From a virus: a stretch of 54,104 nt of DNA. Under the pieces are notes generated by a model. It made no database searches. It had not been told where the DNA came from and saw nothing but the letters and a program-made list of their open reading frames with translations. The translations under genes were made by a program, and so were the position numbers. Below, piece after piece: positions 42,048-49,164 of this stretch; the stretch's first letter is position 1; every line of letters begins with the position of its first letter. The stretch covers positions 1 to 54,104 of the IMG/VR virus record IMGVR_UViG_3300025168_000116. One strand, 5' to 3'.

Positions 42048-42695
42048 TTATATTGATTCTAGATAAGTTTTTATTTTTAGTAAGTCTGATCCGCTTAAGT
42101 CAAACCATTCCCCTCTGACCCTATTCTTTTTAAACATATTGTGAAGTTTCTTTTCGTCACTGTGTTTACCCTCTTTGTTAAATATCATTTCTATCGTTGG
42201 CTTCTCTGATTGAAGAGTTTTTTCTCTTAAACTAGGGTTGATAGACCTTCCTATCTTATAGTATCCTGTGTTTTTATCTATCATTACATATACTTTAGTT
42301 GTCTTGCCTTTAAATTCAAAAGATTTTAAATTCTTTATATATAATCTCACGTCTTTTTGTACCTCCTTAAAGTTATTGTTTAAAACATCTCCCTTTACTG
42401 TTGGGCTTTCTTTACCGTAGTAAGTGTCAAAATCTTGTTGAGGATGAAACTTCGTTAAGGTTGGTTTAAAAAAATATTTCTCCTCTTTTTCTATATACAT
42501 CCAGTATGACCAATATTTAAATGAGTTTTCTATATCTATTATCTCATATATCTTACCCTTAGTAGGGTAAAACTTTTTTATTTCTTTTGCGTTTTCTCTG
42601 CACCAATCTATTCTAAGTTGTTTTAAGTTGTTAGTTTGTTTTATTAATTCTTGAAATTTATCATTAAATTCTTTTAGTTTTTTTAAATATTCCAT
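42048..42695 (-). CDS. GIY-YIG-like (T5orf172/MUG113-type) protein
   Basis: A 215-residue protein whose C-terminal domain (about 134-215) has the T5orf172 form of the GIY-YIG fold: VYVMID, YKIGRSINPSLREKTLQ (from 146), EKKLHNMF (E181) and RVRGEWFDL (195-200). The N-terminal 130 residues are helical/basic and may bind DNA. Such proteins are presumed nucleases in viruses. It overlaps the HNH gene by 13 bases, which puts two endonuclease-type genes side by side, either as homing-type elements or as host-DNA degraders. Confidence 0.82.
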   Translation of the reverse strand: MEYLKKLKEFNDKFQELIKQTNNLKQLRIDWCRENAKEIKKFYPTKGKIYEIIDIENSFKYWSYWMYIEKEEKYFFKPTLTKFHPQQDFDTYYGKESPTVKGDVLNNNFKEVQKDVRLYIKNLKSFEFKGKTTKVYVMIDKNTGYYKIGRSINPSLREKTLQSEKPTIEMIFNKEGKHSDEKKLHNMFKKNRVRGEWFDLSGSDLLKIKTYLESI

Positions 42696-43192
42696 ATTGT
42701 ATCTCCTTTCATTAAGTTTTCTTTAGCCCATAGAGGTTGTAGGTTGGTATAATGAAATAGTTTTTTAACATCTTCCTCTGTATTTGCCGAGGCTAATGGT
42801 ATTATGTGATCTATATGCCACTCACTATAGTTATCCCAACTCATTCCATCCCTAAATTGTTTTGTTAAATGATTCCTAACTTCATTATAAGAACATCCAA
42901 GTAGCTCACTATTCCCTTTTACATTAAAGTTTTTAATTGATCTTCTTGTCATCTTTCTTAAGTTTAATTTCATTCTATAAACTGGATCAGCATCCCTTTT
43001 TAGTTTCTCTCTTTGGTTTATGTCCTTTCTATGTGCTTTTGAATACTCAGAGTTATAAGCAGAAATTTTTTCTTTGTTATTTTCTCTCCATAATCTTTTA
43101 ACTTCTTTCTTATGGTCTAACTTTTTAAATTTGTTTTTTTCGTAGTGTTTTTTTAAATACTCTCTTTGCTTTTCTTTGTCTTTATATCCCAT
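42683..43192 (-). CDS. HNH endonuclease
   Basis: A 169-residue protein with a basic N-terminal half (KQREYLKKHYEKNKFKKLDH) and a C-terminal HNH: EWHIDHIIPLASANTEED with H126, D128, H129, then HYTNLQPLW (N150) and KENLMKG (N159). This is the common phage HNH of homing or packaging type. It is not next to the terminase here, so a homing or host-degrading role is more likely. Confidence 0.88.
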   Translation of the reverse strand: MGYKDKEKQREYLKKHYEKNKFKKLDHKKEVKRLWRENNKEKISAYNSEYSKAHRKDINQREKLKRDADPVYRMKLNLRKMTRRSIKNFNVKGNSELLGCSYNEVRNHLTKQFRDGMSWDNYSEWHIDHIIPLASANTEEDVKKLFHYTNLQPLWAKENLMKGDTIWNI

Positions 43193-43340
43193 CTTTAGTT
43201 ATATGTACTTCATCAAAATGATAATTCTTTTTTTTACAGATATAATTAATGAAGTTGTTTAAATGATTATCGTTGTTAAATTGTTTTGTTACTTGCCATC
43301 TTGTGGCCTCATTTGTCATGAAAATTATTGTAGCTGTCAT
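43182..43340 (-). CDS. Small hypothetical protein (52 aa)
   Basis: MTATIIFMTNEATRWQVTKQ, then CKKKNYHFDEVHITKDGI. It overlaps the HNH gene start by 11 bases and the upstream membrane-peptide gene by 32. Beta-strand start and compact size; function unknown. Confidence 0.55.
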   Translation of the reverse strand: MTATIIFMTNEATRWQVTKQFNNDNHLNNFINYICKKKNYHFDEVHITKDGI

Positions 43341-43431
43341 CTCTCTTTATATATAAAATTATTATTGTTGCTATCATTACGCCTAGTGTAAATCCTAATA
43401 AAAAACCATCTATTGTATTAAAATCTTCCAT
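43309..43431 (-). CDS. Single-span membrane peptide (40 aa)
   Basis: MEDFNTIDGF then one membrane helix LLGFTLGVMIATIIILYIKR and a short charged tail. Overlaps the next gene by 32 bases and the upstream gene by 14. Such tiny membrane proteins in early regions often alter the host envelope; that is conjecture. Confidence 0.55.
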   Translation of the reverse strand: MEDFNTIDGFLLGFTLGVMIATIIILYIKRDDSYNNFHDK

Positions 43432-43771
43432 CATTTTCTATTTTTAGCAAATTATCTTCTAATTCTCCCAGATATTCAATATAATATTCTGCATAATCAA
43501 AATTTATTATTTCATTCTGTTGATCCTCAATCATCCAAGCTCTCATGTCTTGGACTGTATAAATTGATTCTTTTAACAAATGTTTATTGTTACTTTCAAC
43601 ATGAGTGCAAGAAGTAAAAGTTAGTATTAAAATTAACCCCTTTATTTTTTTTATTATTTCTATTATTTTTTTAAAGTCTTTCATGTTGTAGGGTTTTAAG
43701 CCGTGGTTTTTTGATATTCTTTTTATTAAAGGCATCATTTCTATTAGTGTTTTTTTTCCTATTGTTTTCAT
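43418..43771 (-). CDS. Putative lipoprotein / membrane-anchored early protein
   Basis: From the ATG at 43771 (good ACTAAACAATT leader) it is 117 residues. An internal ATG at 43684 would give an 88-residue lipoprotein: basic N-region MKDFKKIIEIIKKIK, hydrophobic GLILILTFTS and then Cys (C56 of the long form), an acceptable lipobox TFTSC. After it comes a soluble acidic domain. I think the shorter form is the functional secreted one. Role could be superinfection exclusion; not shown. Confidence 0.6.
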   Translation of the reverse strand: MKTIGKKTLIEMMPLIKRISKNHGLKPYNMKDFKKIIEIIKKIKGLILILTFTSCTHVESNNKHLLKESIYTVQDMRAWMIEDQQNEIINFDYAEYYIEYLGELEDNLLKIENDGRF

Positions 43772-43777
43772 AATTGT

Positions 43778-43864
43778 TTAGTTTATTACCGCACTGAGTA
43801 AACAGAGCATATACATTATAAATATTATTGGTACTGTGATCGCTATATATTTGTCTTTTGTCAT
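43778..43864 (-). CDS. Very small membrane peptide (28 aa)
   Basis: MTKDKYIAITVPIIFIMYML, then CLLSAVIN: basic start plus one hydrophobic helix. Start overlaps the upstream gene stop (ATGA-type). Short length keeps confidence modest. Confidence 0.45.
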   Translation of the reverse strand: MTKDKYIAITVPIIFIMYMLCLLSAVIN

Positions 43865-44688
43865 ATTAATTGTGTTTTAATGTTGTTTATTTCTTTCATT
43901 GTTATATTGTGGCATCCTACCTTTAAAACTCCGTTTAGTGCCTTTACAATATATTTGTTATCTACCTTTTCACCTACTATCTTTTTTAAATCTATTAGCT
44001 TAAGTAGTCTTTTGCCCTCTTCAACTGGTATTTTAACGCCCTGAGAAGTCTCTATTATATTGTTTGCTTTGTCTACTCTTAAGAAGTCTTTATTAGTTTC
44101 ATTACTAAACCAATTAATTTCAAATGACCTCCATTTTTTTAACTTCTTTTGAACTTCTTTCTGCTTCTTTTCTTTATCTTTCTTTTGTTCTTCCTGGATT
44201 ACTTGCAATAAATTTTCAGTACTTACATAAAAATCATTATATAATTTTAATATTTCTCTATGTTCTTTACTTTTCTTTGCCTTAGTTCTAGTTTTGGTAA
44301 AGTCTATATACTCAAAGTAACTTTTAAATAAACGATCTATTGTTGATTTGTAATAGTCTGCTTTTAATCTAGTTCTAGTTAGTTTATTTAATAAGTCTTT
44401 TAATTCGCTTAGAACTAAATCTCTTTTGGTTTCTGTTATAAAAAATTGTTGTTTGTCTCTTGTTGCACTTCTTAATAATGAAATATGTTTTGATGTGGTG
44501 TTAGAATATCCTCTATCATTTATCATTATTGTGTTATCGTCTATAAATTCACCTAGTAAATAGTGTGAACCGTAAGAGTAAATCTTTTTATATTCAAAGT
44601 ACATTGAACCGTTGGAAGTTCTTCCAAAACTTTGCTCTTGCAAGTTAAATTCATGCACTATTTTGCTGTTTGTAAATACTGTTTTCAT
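43861..44688 (-). CDS. Conserved hypothetical phage protein with coiled coil
   Basis: A 275-residue protein. The N-terminus has EQSFGRTSNGSMYFEYKKIY and SYGSHYLLGEF, a pattern I associate with marine phage proteins of unknown function. A Lys/Glu coiled coil spans about 150-190. A C-terminal basic/helical domain ends KEINNIKTQLI. The ATG follows a TAAACTAAACATT leader. No enzymatic motif visible. Confidence 0.75.
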   Translation of the reverse strand: MKTVFTNSKIVHEFNLQEQSFGRTSNGSMYFEYKKIYSYGSHYLLGEFIDDNTIMINDRGYSNTTSKHISLLRSATRDKQQFFITETKRDLVLSELKDLLNKLTRTRLKADYYKSTIDRLFKSYFEYIDFTKTRTKAKKSKEHREILKLYNDFYVSTENLLQVIQEEQKKDKEKKQKEVQKKLKKWRSFEINWFSNETNKDFLRVDKANNIIETSQGVKIPVEEGKRLLKLIDLKKIVGEKVDNKYIVKALNGVLKVGCHNITMKEINNIKTQLI

Positions 44689-44755
44689 AATGTTTAGTTT
44701 TTAATTGTTATGCTAATGTAAGTATAATTATATTTATATCCTAATTTATTTTGTT

Positions 44756-44917
44756 TTAATTTCTGTTGTGACATGGGTATCCCTTATGGAATTTTGGATG
44801 ATATTGTGAAAAGTCATCACTCTTCATGATCGAACAAGAACTCATAAGTAATATAGTTAATGTTAATATTATTGTTATTTGTAATATCAGTGTATTTATT
44901 TGAATTTTATTAGTCAT
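44756..44917 (-). CDS. Small lipoprotein (53 aa)
   Basis: MTNKIQINTLILQITIILTL then TILLMSSC: a signal peptide with a good lipobox (L-M-S-S-C, Cys at 28), followed by a 25-residue mature tail with a second Cys. It would be anchored to a membrane leaflet. Early phage lipoproteins are often superinfection-exclusion factors; inference only. The leader is TTAAAAACAAAATAAA. Confidence 0.65.
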   Translation of the reverse strand: MTNKIQINTLILQITIILTLTILLMSSCSIMKSDDFSQYHPKFHKGYPCHNRN

Positions 44918-44929
44918 TTTATTTTGTTT

Positions 44930-45115
44930 TTAATTAATATAATAAGTTTCTGTGTAGTCTTTATATTTTTTTCCTCTTAAATAATCGTTTATTGCTTTTT
45001 TAATTTTATTAATATTATTTCCGTAAAATGTAGGATTGGCATAAGTTGATGCTGTATATTCATTTTTAATTAATCTTATTCCATACCCTTTATATGTTTG
45101 ATATTCTTTTTTCAT
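44930..45115 (-). CDS. Small hypothetical protein (61 aa)
   Basis: MKKEYQTYKGYGIRLIKNEY, beta-type, then KIKKAINDYLRGKKYKDYTE. The YKGYGIRLIK...KKAINDYL layout resembles small phage proteins with one sheet and one helix. It has a clean leader and a 4-base overlap with the preceding gene. Confidence 0.65.
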   Translation of the reverse strand: MKKEYQTYKGYGIRLIKNEYTASTYANPTFYGNNINKIKKAINDYLRGKKYKDYTETYYIN

Positions 45116-45285
45116 TTTATTTTATTTTTAATTAATAGCTCAGTTTTAAATTTGGTTTCTAGTTTCATTAATTGGATCAAGTCAAAATTGTTTAGTCTTT
45201 TACTTGTGTAATGTTTTTTAGTTACTTCTTTATTGTATATCTTATTAGCTAAATGTTGGATATTTTCAATTATGTTTGTTTTCAT
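45112..45285 (-). CDS. Small hypothetical protein (57 aa)
   Basis: MKTNIIENIQHLANKIYNKE followed by a basic C-terminal half. ATG follows the ACTAAAATAAA leader; ends in an ATGA overlap. Function unknown. Confidence 0.6.
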   Translation of the reverse strand: MKTNIIENIQHLANKIYNKEVTKKHYTSKRLNNFDLIQLMKLETKFKTELLIKNKIK

Positions 45286-45291
45286 TTTATT

Positions 45292-45597
45292 TTAGTTTAA
45301 TTCTAATTCATTGCATATTTCAAGGCCTAACCAATAAACTAGATGATTTACTAATTTTTCTGCATTGTCAAAAGTTGTTTGAATTTCTCCGAAGTTTTCA
45401 AGCTCTGAATCGTTGCATATTTTAATTGCGTCGAATGTGTCTAAATCATGTTTTTTTAACCATTGTTCCGCCTGGTAATATCCAATAATATAATAACCCT
45501 CATTAAATGCGTGAAAATGTATTTCTTCTTGTGAACCTAAGTGTTCAATAGTTTCGTTTAAATGCTCTCTTAATTCTGTTTTAATTGATTCTTTCAT
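45292..45597 (-). CDS. First early gene: conserved small acidic phage protein
   Basis: A 101-residue acidic protein, HFHAFNEGYYIIGYYQAEQW, LKKHDLDTFDAI, and a helical end LVNHLVYWLGLEICNELEL. This EGYYIIGYYQAEQWL pattern occurs widely in phage early regions; no role is established as far as I know. It is the promoter-proximal gene of the minus-strand arm, so likely expressed first and strongly, a typical place for host-takeover proteins. Confidence 0.78.
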   Translation of the reverse strand: MKESIKTELREHLNETIEHLGSQEEIHFHAFNEGYYIIGYYQAEQWLKKHDLDTFDAIKICNDSELENFGEIQTTFDNAEKLVNHLVYWLGLEICNELELN

Positions 45598-45629
45598 AAT
45601 TGTTAAATTAGTTAATTAATTTGTTGGTT

Positions 45630-45637
45630 CAAATATA
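45630..45637 (-). promoter_or_regulatory. -7 box TATATTTG for the minus-strand early operon
   Basis: On the minus strand TATATTTG lies 32 bases before the ATG at 45597, with a Shine-Dalgarno-free leader ending TTTAACAATT. It is the only good box found for the 4-kb accessory gene run that follows. Confidence 0.6.
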
Positions 45638-45998
45638 AGTATAAATATAAATATAAAACAAGTGTTTAGGCATGTTTCTTTGAAATTTGCAACAATATTC
45701 TAATGTTTTTTTATATGCGAAATATTATTTGGTTAGTGGTTTAATCCTTAGAATTTTATTTGGATATTTAATACTTTCTTGTAACTTGTTGATTAACAGA
45801 GCTTTACACTTTAGTTAGTTGTTTTGTTCTTCGGTTTGTCTATTGGTGGAAAAATTGGTTGGGTGTTTATCCACCCTTTAAAGGTGTGTTAATATATATT
45901 TATATAACAATTTACAGCTTGTTAATGTGGATTAATTGCAAAGGTTACAAGGTAACAAGGGCAACAGGTACGGGATGCGGGCAACTAGCAAACCAGAA

Positions 45999-46014
45999 CA
46001 GCAGGGCAGCAGGG
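45999..46014 (+). repeat. Tandem CAGCAGGG repeat in GC-rich control DNA
   Basis: Two perfect adjacent copies of CAGCAGGG. Just upstream GGGCAAC occurs twice 20 bases apart (45959 and 45979 region). They sit in the most GC-rich section of the window. Confidence 0.5.
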
Positions 46015-46172
46015 GAGCCGCTAGAAAACCGCAAAAGTATTGCAGGAGAACCCCTGAAAAGACACCCCCCTAGGGAAATTAGAACAACTTTCCTTTGAGG
46101 TGGTGACGACGTACAGCCATATATAACCCCCAACCTACGGATGTGTAATAATAATATTCCAAACCAATTTAC

Positions 46173-46180
46173 TATCTTTG
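46173..46180 (+). promoter_or_regulatory. -7 box TATCTTTG starting the right-hand plus arm
   Basis: TATCTTTGTATTATG (46173-46187) is identical to the near-leaderless promoter at 12917. Here the adjacent ATG opens only a six-codon frame (MLLLII), so the next real start is at 46307 after a structured leader. Confidence 0.6.
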
Positions 46181-46214
46181 TATTATGCTTCTGCTAATCA
46201 TATAGGTGGGGTAG

Positions 46215-46279
46215 GTTTAAGCCTCGCCAGGAGAGACAAGCAGTTTTGGTTAGAGCCCAATACTGGTAAGAGGCTAAAC
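46215..46279 (+). ncRNA. Structured 5' leader element
   Basis: Nested helices: GTTTA(A)GCCTC (46215-46225) with GAGGCTAAAC (46270-46279), ten pairs with one bulge; inside it CCAG (46227-46230) with CTGG (46263-46266); and TTGG (46246-46249) with CCAA (46257-46260) around a 7-base loop. It lies between the promoter at 46173 and the start at 46307, so it would be the 5' untranslated RNA. Confidence 0.4.
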
Positions 46280-46306
46280 TTTTTAAATAACATAAAACAA
46301 AATAAG

Positions 46307-46471
46307 ATGGACGGTTTAACAATAAAAAATGGTAGGTTGATTAATAACAGACCAGACAGTGAAATGGGAATCACTAAAATATGTAGAATGAAAAAGGCTG
46401 AGAAGAGAGCTGAAAAGATCTCAATGATAGTAGAGGCCAATAGAATCTCTAACATGCTAGACAATGGGTAA
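46307..46471 (+). CDS. Small basic protein before the fibre-like gene (54 aa)
   Basis: MDGLTIKNGRLINNRPDSEM, then MKKAEKRAEKISMIVEANRI. The ATG at 46307 follows an A-rich leader (AAACAAAATAAG). The frame is open upstream to a TTG at 46178, but that lies inside the promoter. It overlaps the next gene by 8 bases. Function unknown; possibly a fibre assembly factor. Confidence 0.65.
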   Translation: MDGLTIKNGRLINNRPDSEMGITKICRMKKAEKRAEKISMIVEANRISNMLDNG

Positions 46472-47156
46472 GATATCAGACACTAGTAAGTATCCAGTAG
46501 TAACACCTGCTGGAACAGACATAGTAATAGGTACTGATGTGGGGTCTAGTAATGCTACTAAGAACTTTACTATAGCAAGTATAAACGCACTAAATAATAC
46601 TTACGCACTAACTAACCCTTCTGGAGGTATATTACAGTTATCTGATGGAGTAGACACTTCTTCAGTTACACTAAGTAGTACAACTGGACTAGATATAACA
46701 AGTGCTGCTGCAAATACCATACGGATTAACTTAAGTACTCCTGTTGCTGTAGCTAATGGAGGTACAGGTTTAACTGCTGCTGGCAATAGAAGACAGGTGG
46801 TAACTTCTACTGGAACTGTCTTAGCTATGAAGAATAAGTTTGGTCCTGTATTATCAGAAGTAACATCTGTGACTGGAACGTATACTTGGAATTTTGATCT
46901 TGGAGATACCCTGTCTATTACACTAACAAATGGAGTAGCTACCACACTAGCAATAACTAATGTAGTTGACGGTGATGAAGGCACAGTATTAGTTACTGGA
47001 GCTGGAGGAGGTATTACACTACCTGATCCTGGAAGTAAGATTAAAGGATCATCATACTCTTCATCAAATGGTAAAGTAGACCTACTTAAATTTAAGTATA
47101 TAGGTAGTACATTTTACTGGGTAGCCACTGAAACTTTGGTAACATACTCACCTTAA
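46464..47156 (+). CDS. Tail fibre/spike-like protein
   Basis: A 230-residue Ser/Thr/Gly-rich beta protein. SDTSKYPVVTPAGTDIVIGT at the start, then TPVAVANGGTGLTAAG, a motif common in phage fibre proteins, and a C-terminal GDTLSITLTNGVATTLAITN / GITLPDPGSKI sandwich ending in FYWVATETL. It is placed away from other tail genes, between the control region and groEL. A host-contact role is likely by family resemblance. A strong terminator follows. Confidence 0.72.
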   Translation: MGKISDTSKYPVVTPAGTDIVIGTDVGSSNATKNFTIASINALNNTYALTNPSGGILQLSDGVDTSSVTLSSTTGLDITSAAANTIRINLSTPVAVANGGTGLTAAGNRRQVVTSTGTVLAMKNKFGPVLSEVTSVTGTYTWNFDLGDTLSITLTNGVATTLAITNVVDGDEGTVLVTGAGGGITLPDPGSKIKGSSYSSSNGKVDLLKFKYIGSTFYWVATETLVTYSP

Positions 47157-47180
47157 TTCTACTTAAAAAATATGAAACGA

Positions 47181-47201
47181 GGGGCTTGCGCCCCTTTTTT
47201 T
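47181..47201 (+). terminator. Rho-independent terminator after the fibre-like gene
   Basis: GGGGC (47181-47185) pairs with GCCCC (47190-47194) around TTGC, followed by seven T. Confidence 0.92.
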
Positions 47202-47260
47202 GTGGCTAAACTTGTCATGCAATAAACGGTATTAAACGTTTTAAAACGGATAATTGGGCT

Positions 47261-47459
47261 GTTTTATGACAAGATTAGGGTGTTTATGACAAGAAATGAC
47301 AACTTTAAAAAAAGCTGTCACGCTGTAACTTGTTGATAATCAGTAAGTTAATGGTGATATTCCTAGAATGACAACTTTTCTCTACGTATATAAGAAAAAA
47401 AAATATATATACATTAAATAGTATAGAGTAATAGGAGGTGTTTTCTTTGGAATCGTCAT
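47261..47459 (+). repeat. Iteron module copy B
   Basis: Same orientation and order as copy A. GTTTTATGACAAG at 47261-47273; ATGAC cores at 47266, 47286, 47296 and 47368; inverted GTCAT at 47455. The block ATTCCTAGAATGACAACTTT (first 20 of 23 identical bases) is at 47359-47381, followed by an A-run and TATATA-rich DNA. Spacings 20, 10, 72, 87 match copy A (21, 11, 74, 88). Confidence 0.75.
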
Positions 47460-47503
47460 GGAAGATAATTAAGAGAATTATTACTAGTGGTTTATAAAAA
47501 ACA

Positions 47504-47551
47504 TTTATATATTTGCTTTATATATTTGCTGTGGTTTAAAAAGTATATTTG
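47504..47551 (+). promoter_or_regulatory. Triple -7 box promoter of groEL
   Basis: TATATTTG occurs at 47508-47515, 47521-47528 and 47544-47551. The first two lie in a perfect tandem 13-mer, TTTATATATTTGC (47504-47516 and 47517-47529). The last box ends 35 bases before the ATG. Confidence 0.65.
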
Positions 47552-47586
47552 CAAATGTATAATGGTATAATTAAATTAAATTTATT

Positions 47587-49164
47587 ATGATAGTAAAACA
47601 AGTAAGCTTTGATAAAGAGGCTAGGGAAGATCTTATCAATGGTATTAATACACTAGCCAATGCAGTGAAGAGCACATTAGGTGCGAGAGGTCAGACTGTG
47701 TTAATAGAATCAGAGAATCATACAAAAGGGATTACAGTTACCAAGGATGGTGTAACAGTGGCTAGGAGTATTAACTTACTACACCCTACACAAAACCTAG
47801 CGGTGACTATGATGAAAGAGGCGGCTAGTAATACCGCAGTGGCAGCAGGCGATGGTACTACAACAGCAATAGTAATTACACAAGCTATAGTGCTAGAGGC
47901 ACAGAAAAGAATTAAACCACACATGAACTTAACAGAAATCATTAGGTCTATACAGTCTAGTTCTGAGTGGGTGGTAGAAAAGTTAAGTAAAAAGGCTAGA
48001 AAGATTAGTGGTAAGAAGTTGATTGATGTAGCTACAATATCAGCTAACAATGATAAGGTGCTAGGTGAGATTATAGCTAATGCTTATAAGGCAGTTGGAG
48101 AGAATGGAGTAGTTACTGTAGAGAATGCAAGTGGTAGTGAAACGTATTCTAATATTATTGATGGGATGAAGATTGATAGAGGAATGTCTTCTAAGTATTT
48201 TATTACGGATCAAAAGAAAGGAGAATGTGTACTAGAGAATCCTTACGTGATGGTAATAGACCAAGAGATATCTTCGTTAACAAGTATTGAACATGTTTTA
48301 GCTCCAGTCATACAAAGTGGTAAGCCGCTATTGATTATCGGAACGCTAACACCAGCGGCATTAAATACATTAAACCTTAATGTAGTTAAGGGTAATATCA
48401 AGGCGTGTGCAATCATACCACCACAGTTTGGATATAAGAGTGATGACTTAATGAGTGATATAGCTTACGCTACAGGAGCTAAATATTTTTCTGAGACCAC
48501 AGGTGATAATTTAGAATTAATGCAGATAGGGGACTTAGGAAGGTGTAAGAAAGCTATTATTGATAGGGGTAGTACAGTTCTGATTAAAAATGATGAGCAA
48601 TCTATAGACCAAAGAGTAGCTGAGCTATGGGATGAGTACAATACTGAGAAGCATGAGTCAGAGAAAGAGTTTATAAAGGAGCGTATTGCTATTATGTCTG
48701 GTGGAGTAGCGGTCATTAATGTGGGTGCAAACAGTGATATAGAGCAAAAGGAAAAGAGAGATAGGGTAGATGATGCAGTATGTGCTACTAGAGCAGCATT
48801 AGAAGAGGGAATATTACCTGGAGGAGGTATAGCTCTATTGGATACTTCTAAGGAACTATTAGAACGTGGAGACGGTGAGACTATGCTTGTAGCTAATGCA
48901 ATCCTCTCAGAGGCTTTAAAAGCACCATTTAAGCAGATATTAACCAATGCAGGGATTGATTCTAAGGAAATAGAACCTAATTTAGACCCAGGCATAGGAT
49001 ATGATGTTAAGAATGACAAGTATGGAAATATGATTAAGATGGGTATAATAGACCCAATGAAGGTTACTAAGAATGCACTAGAGAATGCGGTATCTGTAGC
49101 GACAACCATATTAAGTACAAATGCAATAATAACAAACGTAAGAGACTATGAAAGCGATAGGTAA
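47587..49164 (+). CDS. groEL: Phage chaperonin GroEL
   Basis: A 525-residue chaperonin with the ATP-site residues in place: TKDGVTVA (D54), GDGTTT (88-93, D89) and VDDAVCATRAALEEGILPGGG near 395-415, which holds the catalytic Asp of the intermediate domain. The apical domain is complete. The C-terminus ends VRDYESDR and lacks the GGM tail of cellular GroEL. It would fold phage proteins, probably the capsid protein, with the GroES encoded next. Divergence from bacterial GroEL (for example an altered N-terminus MIVKQVSFDKEARE) suggests long residence in phages. Driven by a triple promoter. Confidence 0.96.
   Translation: MIVKQVSFDKEAREDLINGINTLANAVKSTLGARGQTVLIESENHTKGITVTKDGVTVARSINLLHPTQNLAVTMMKEAASNTAVAAGDGTTTAIVITQAIVLEAQKRIKPHMNLTEIIRSIQSSSEWVVEKLSKKARKISGKKLIDVATISANNDKVLGEIIANAYKAVGENGVVTVENASGSETYSNIIDGMKIDRGMSSKYFITDQKKGECVLENPYVMVIDQEISSLTSIEHVLAPVIQSGKPLLIIGTLTPAALNTLNLNVVKGNIKACAIIPPQFGYKSDDLMSDIAYATGAKYFSETTGDNLELMQIGDLGRCKKAIIDRGSTVLIKNDEQSIDQRVAELWDEYNTEKHESEKEFIKERIAIMSGGVAVINVGANSDIEQKEKRDRVDDAVCATRAALEEGILPGGGIALLDTSKELLERGDGETMLVANAILSEALKAPFKQILTNAGIDSKEIEPNLDPGIGYDVKNDKYGNMIKMGIIDPMKVTKNALENAVSVATTILSTNAIITNVRDYESDR

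Larger units (their letters stand above)
45598..46306. other. Divergent control region between early and late-right arms
   Basis: 709 bases without a convincing gene. From left to right: AT-rich DNA with the minus-strand promoter at 45630; a hairpin GGGTG...CCACCC at 45861-45876 containing TTATCCACC (45867-45875), one mismatch from a DnaA box; a very AT-rich stretch (about 45892-45915); then about 150 bases of unusually G-rich, strand-asymmetric DNA (45940-46095) with GTTAC/GTAAC and direct repeats; then the plus promoter at 46173 and a structured leader. This fits an origin or master control region. Confidence 0.6.
47157..47586. other. Noncoding region upstream of groEL
   Basis: 430 bases without a gene. 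It holds, in order, a terminator (47181-47201), an inverted GTCAT at 47214, iteron module copy B (47261-47459), and three -7 boxes (47508, 47521, 47544), then the leader AATTAAATTAAATTTATT. Confidence 0.8.

Noticed and set aside
45859-46098. Plus-strand open frame in the GC-rich control region
   Set aside because: No leader or box; composition is repeat-driven; the opposite strand is equally open there (45945-46133).
46178-46306. N-terminal extension of the 54-residue gene from a TTG
   Set aside because: The TTG is part of the TATCTTTG promoter box, so it would not be in the transcript.
46601-46984. Antisense open frame in the fibre-like gene
   Set aside because: Shadow of a Thr/Gly-rich frame; no start context.
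48465-49109. Antisense open frame (214 codons) in groEL
   Set aside because: groEL is unambiguous on the other strand; the antisense product has no recognisable motif.
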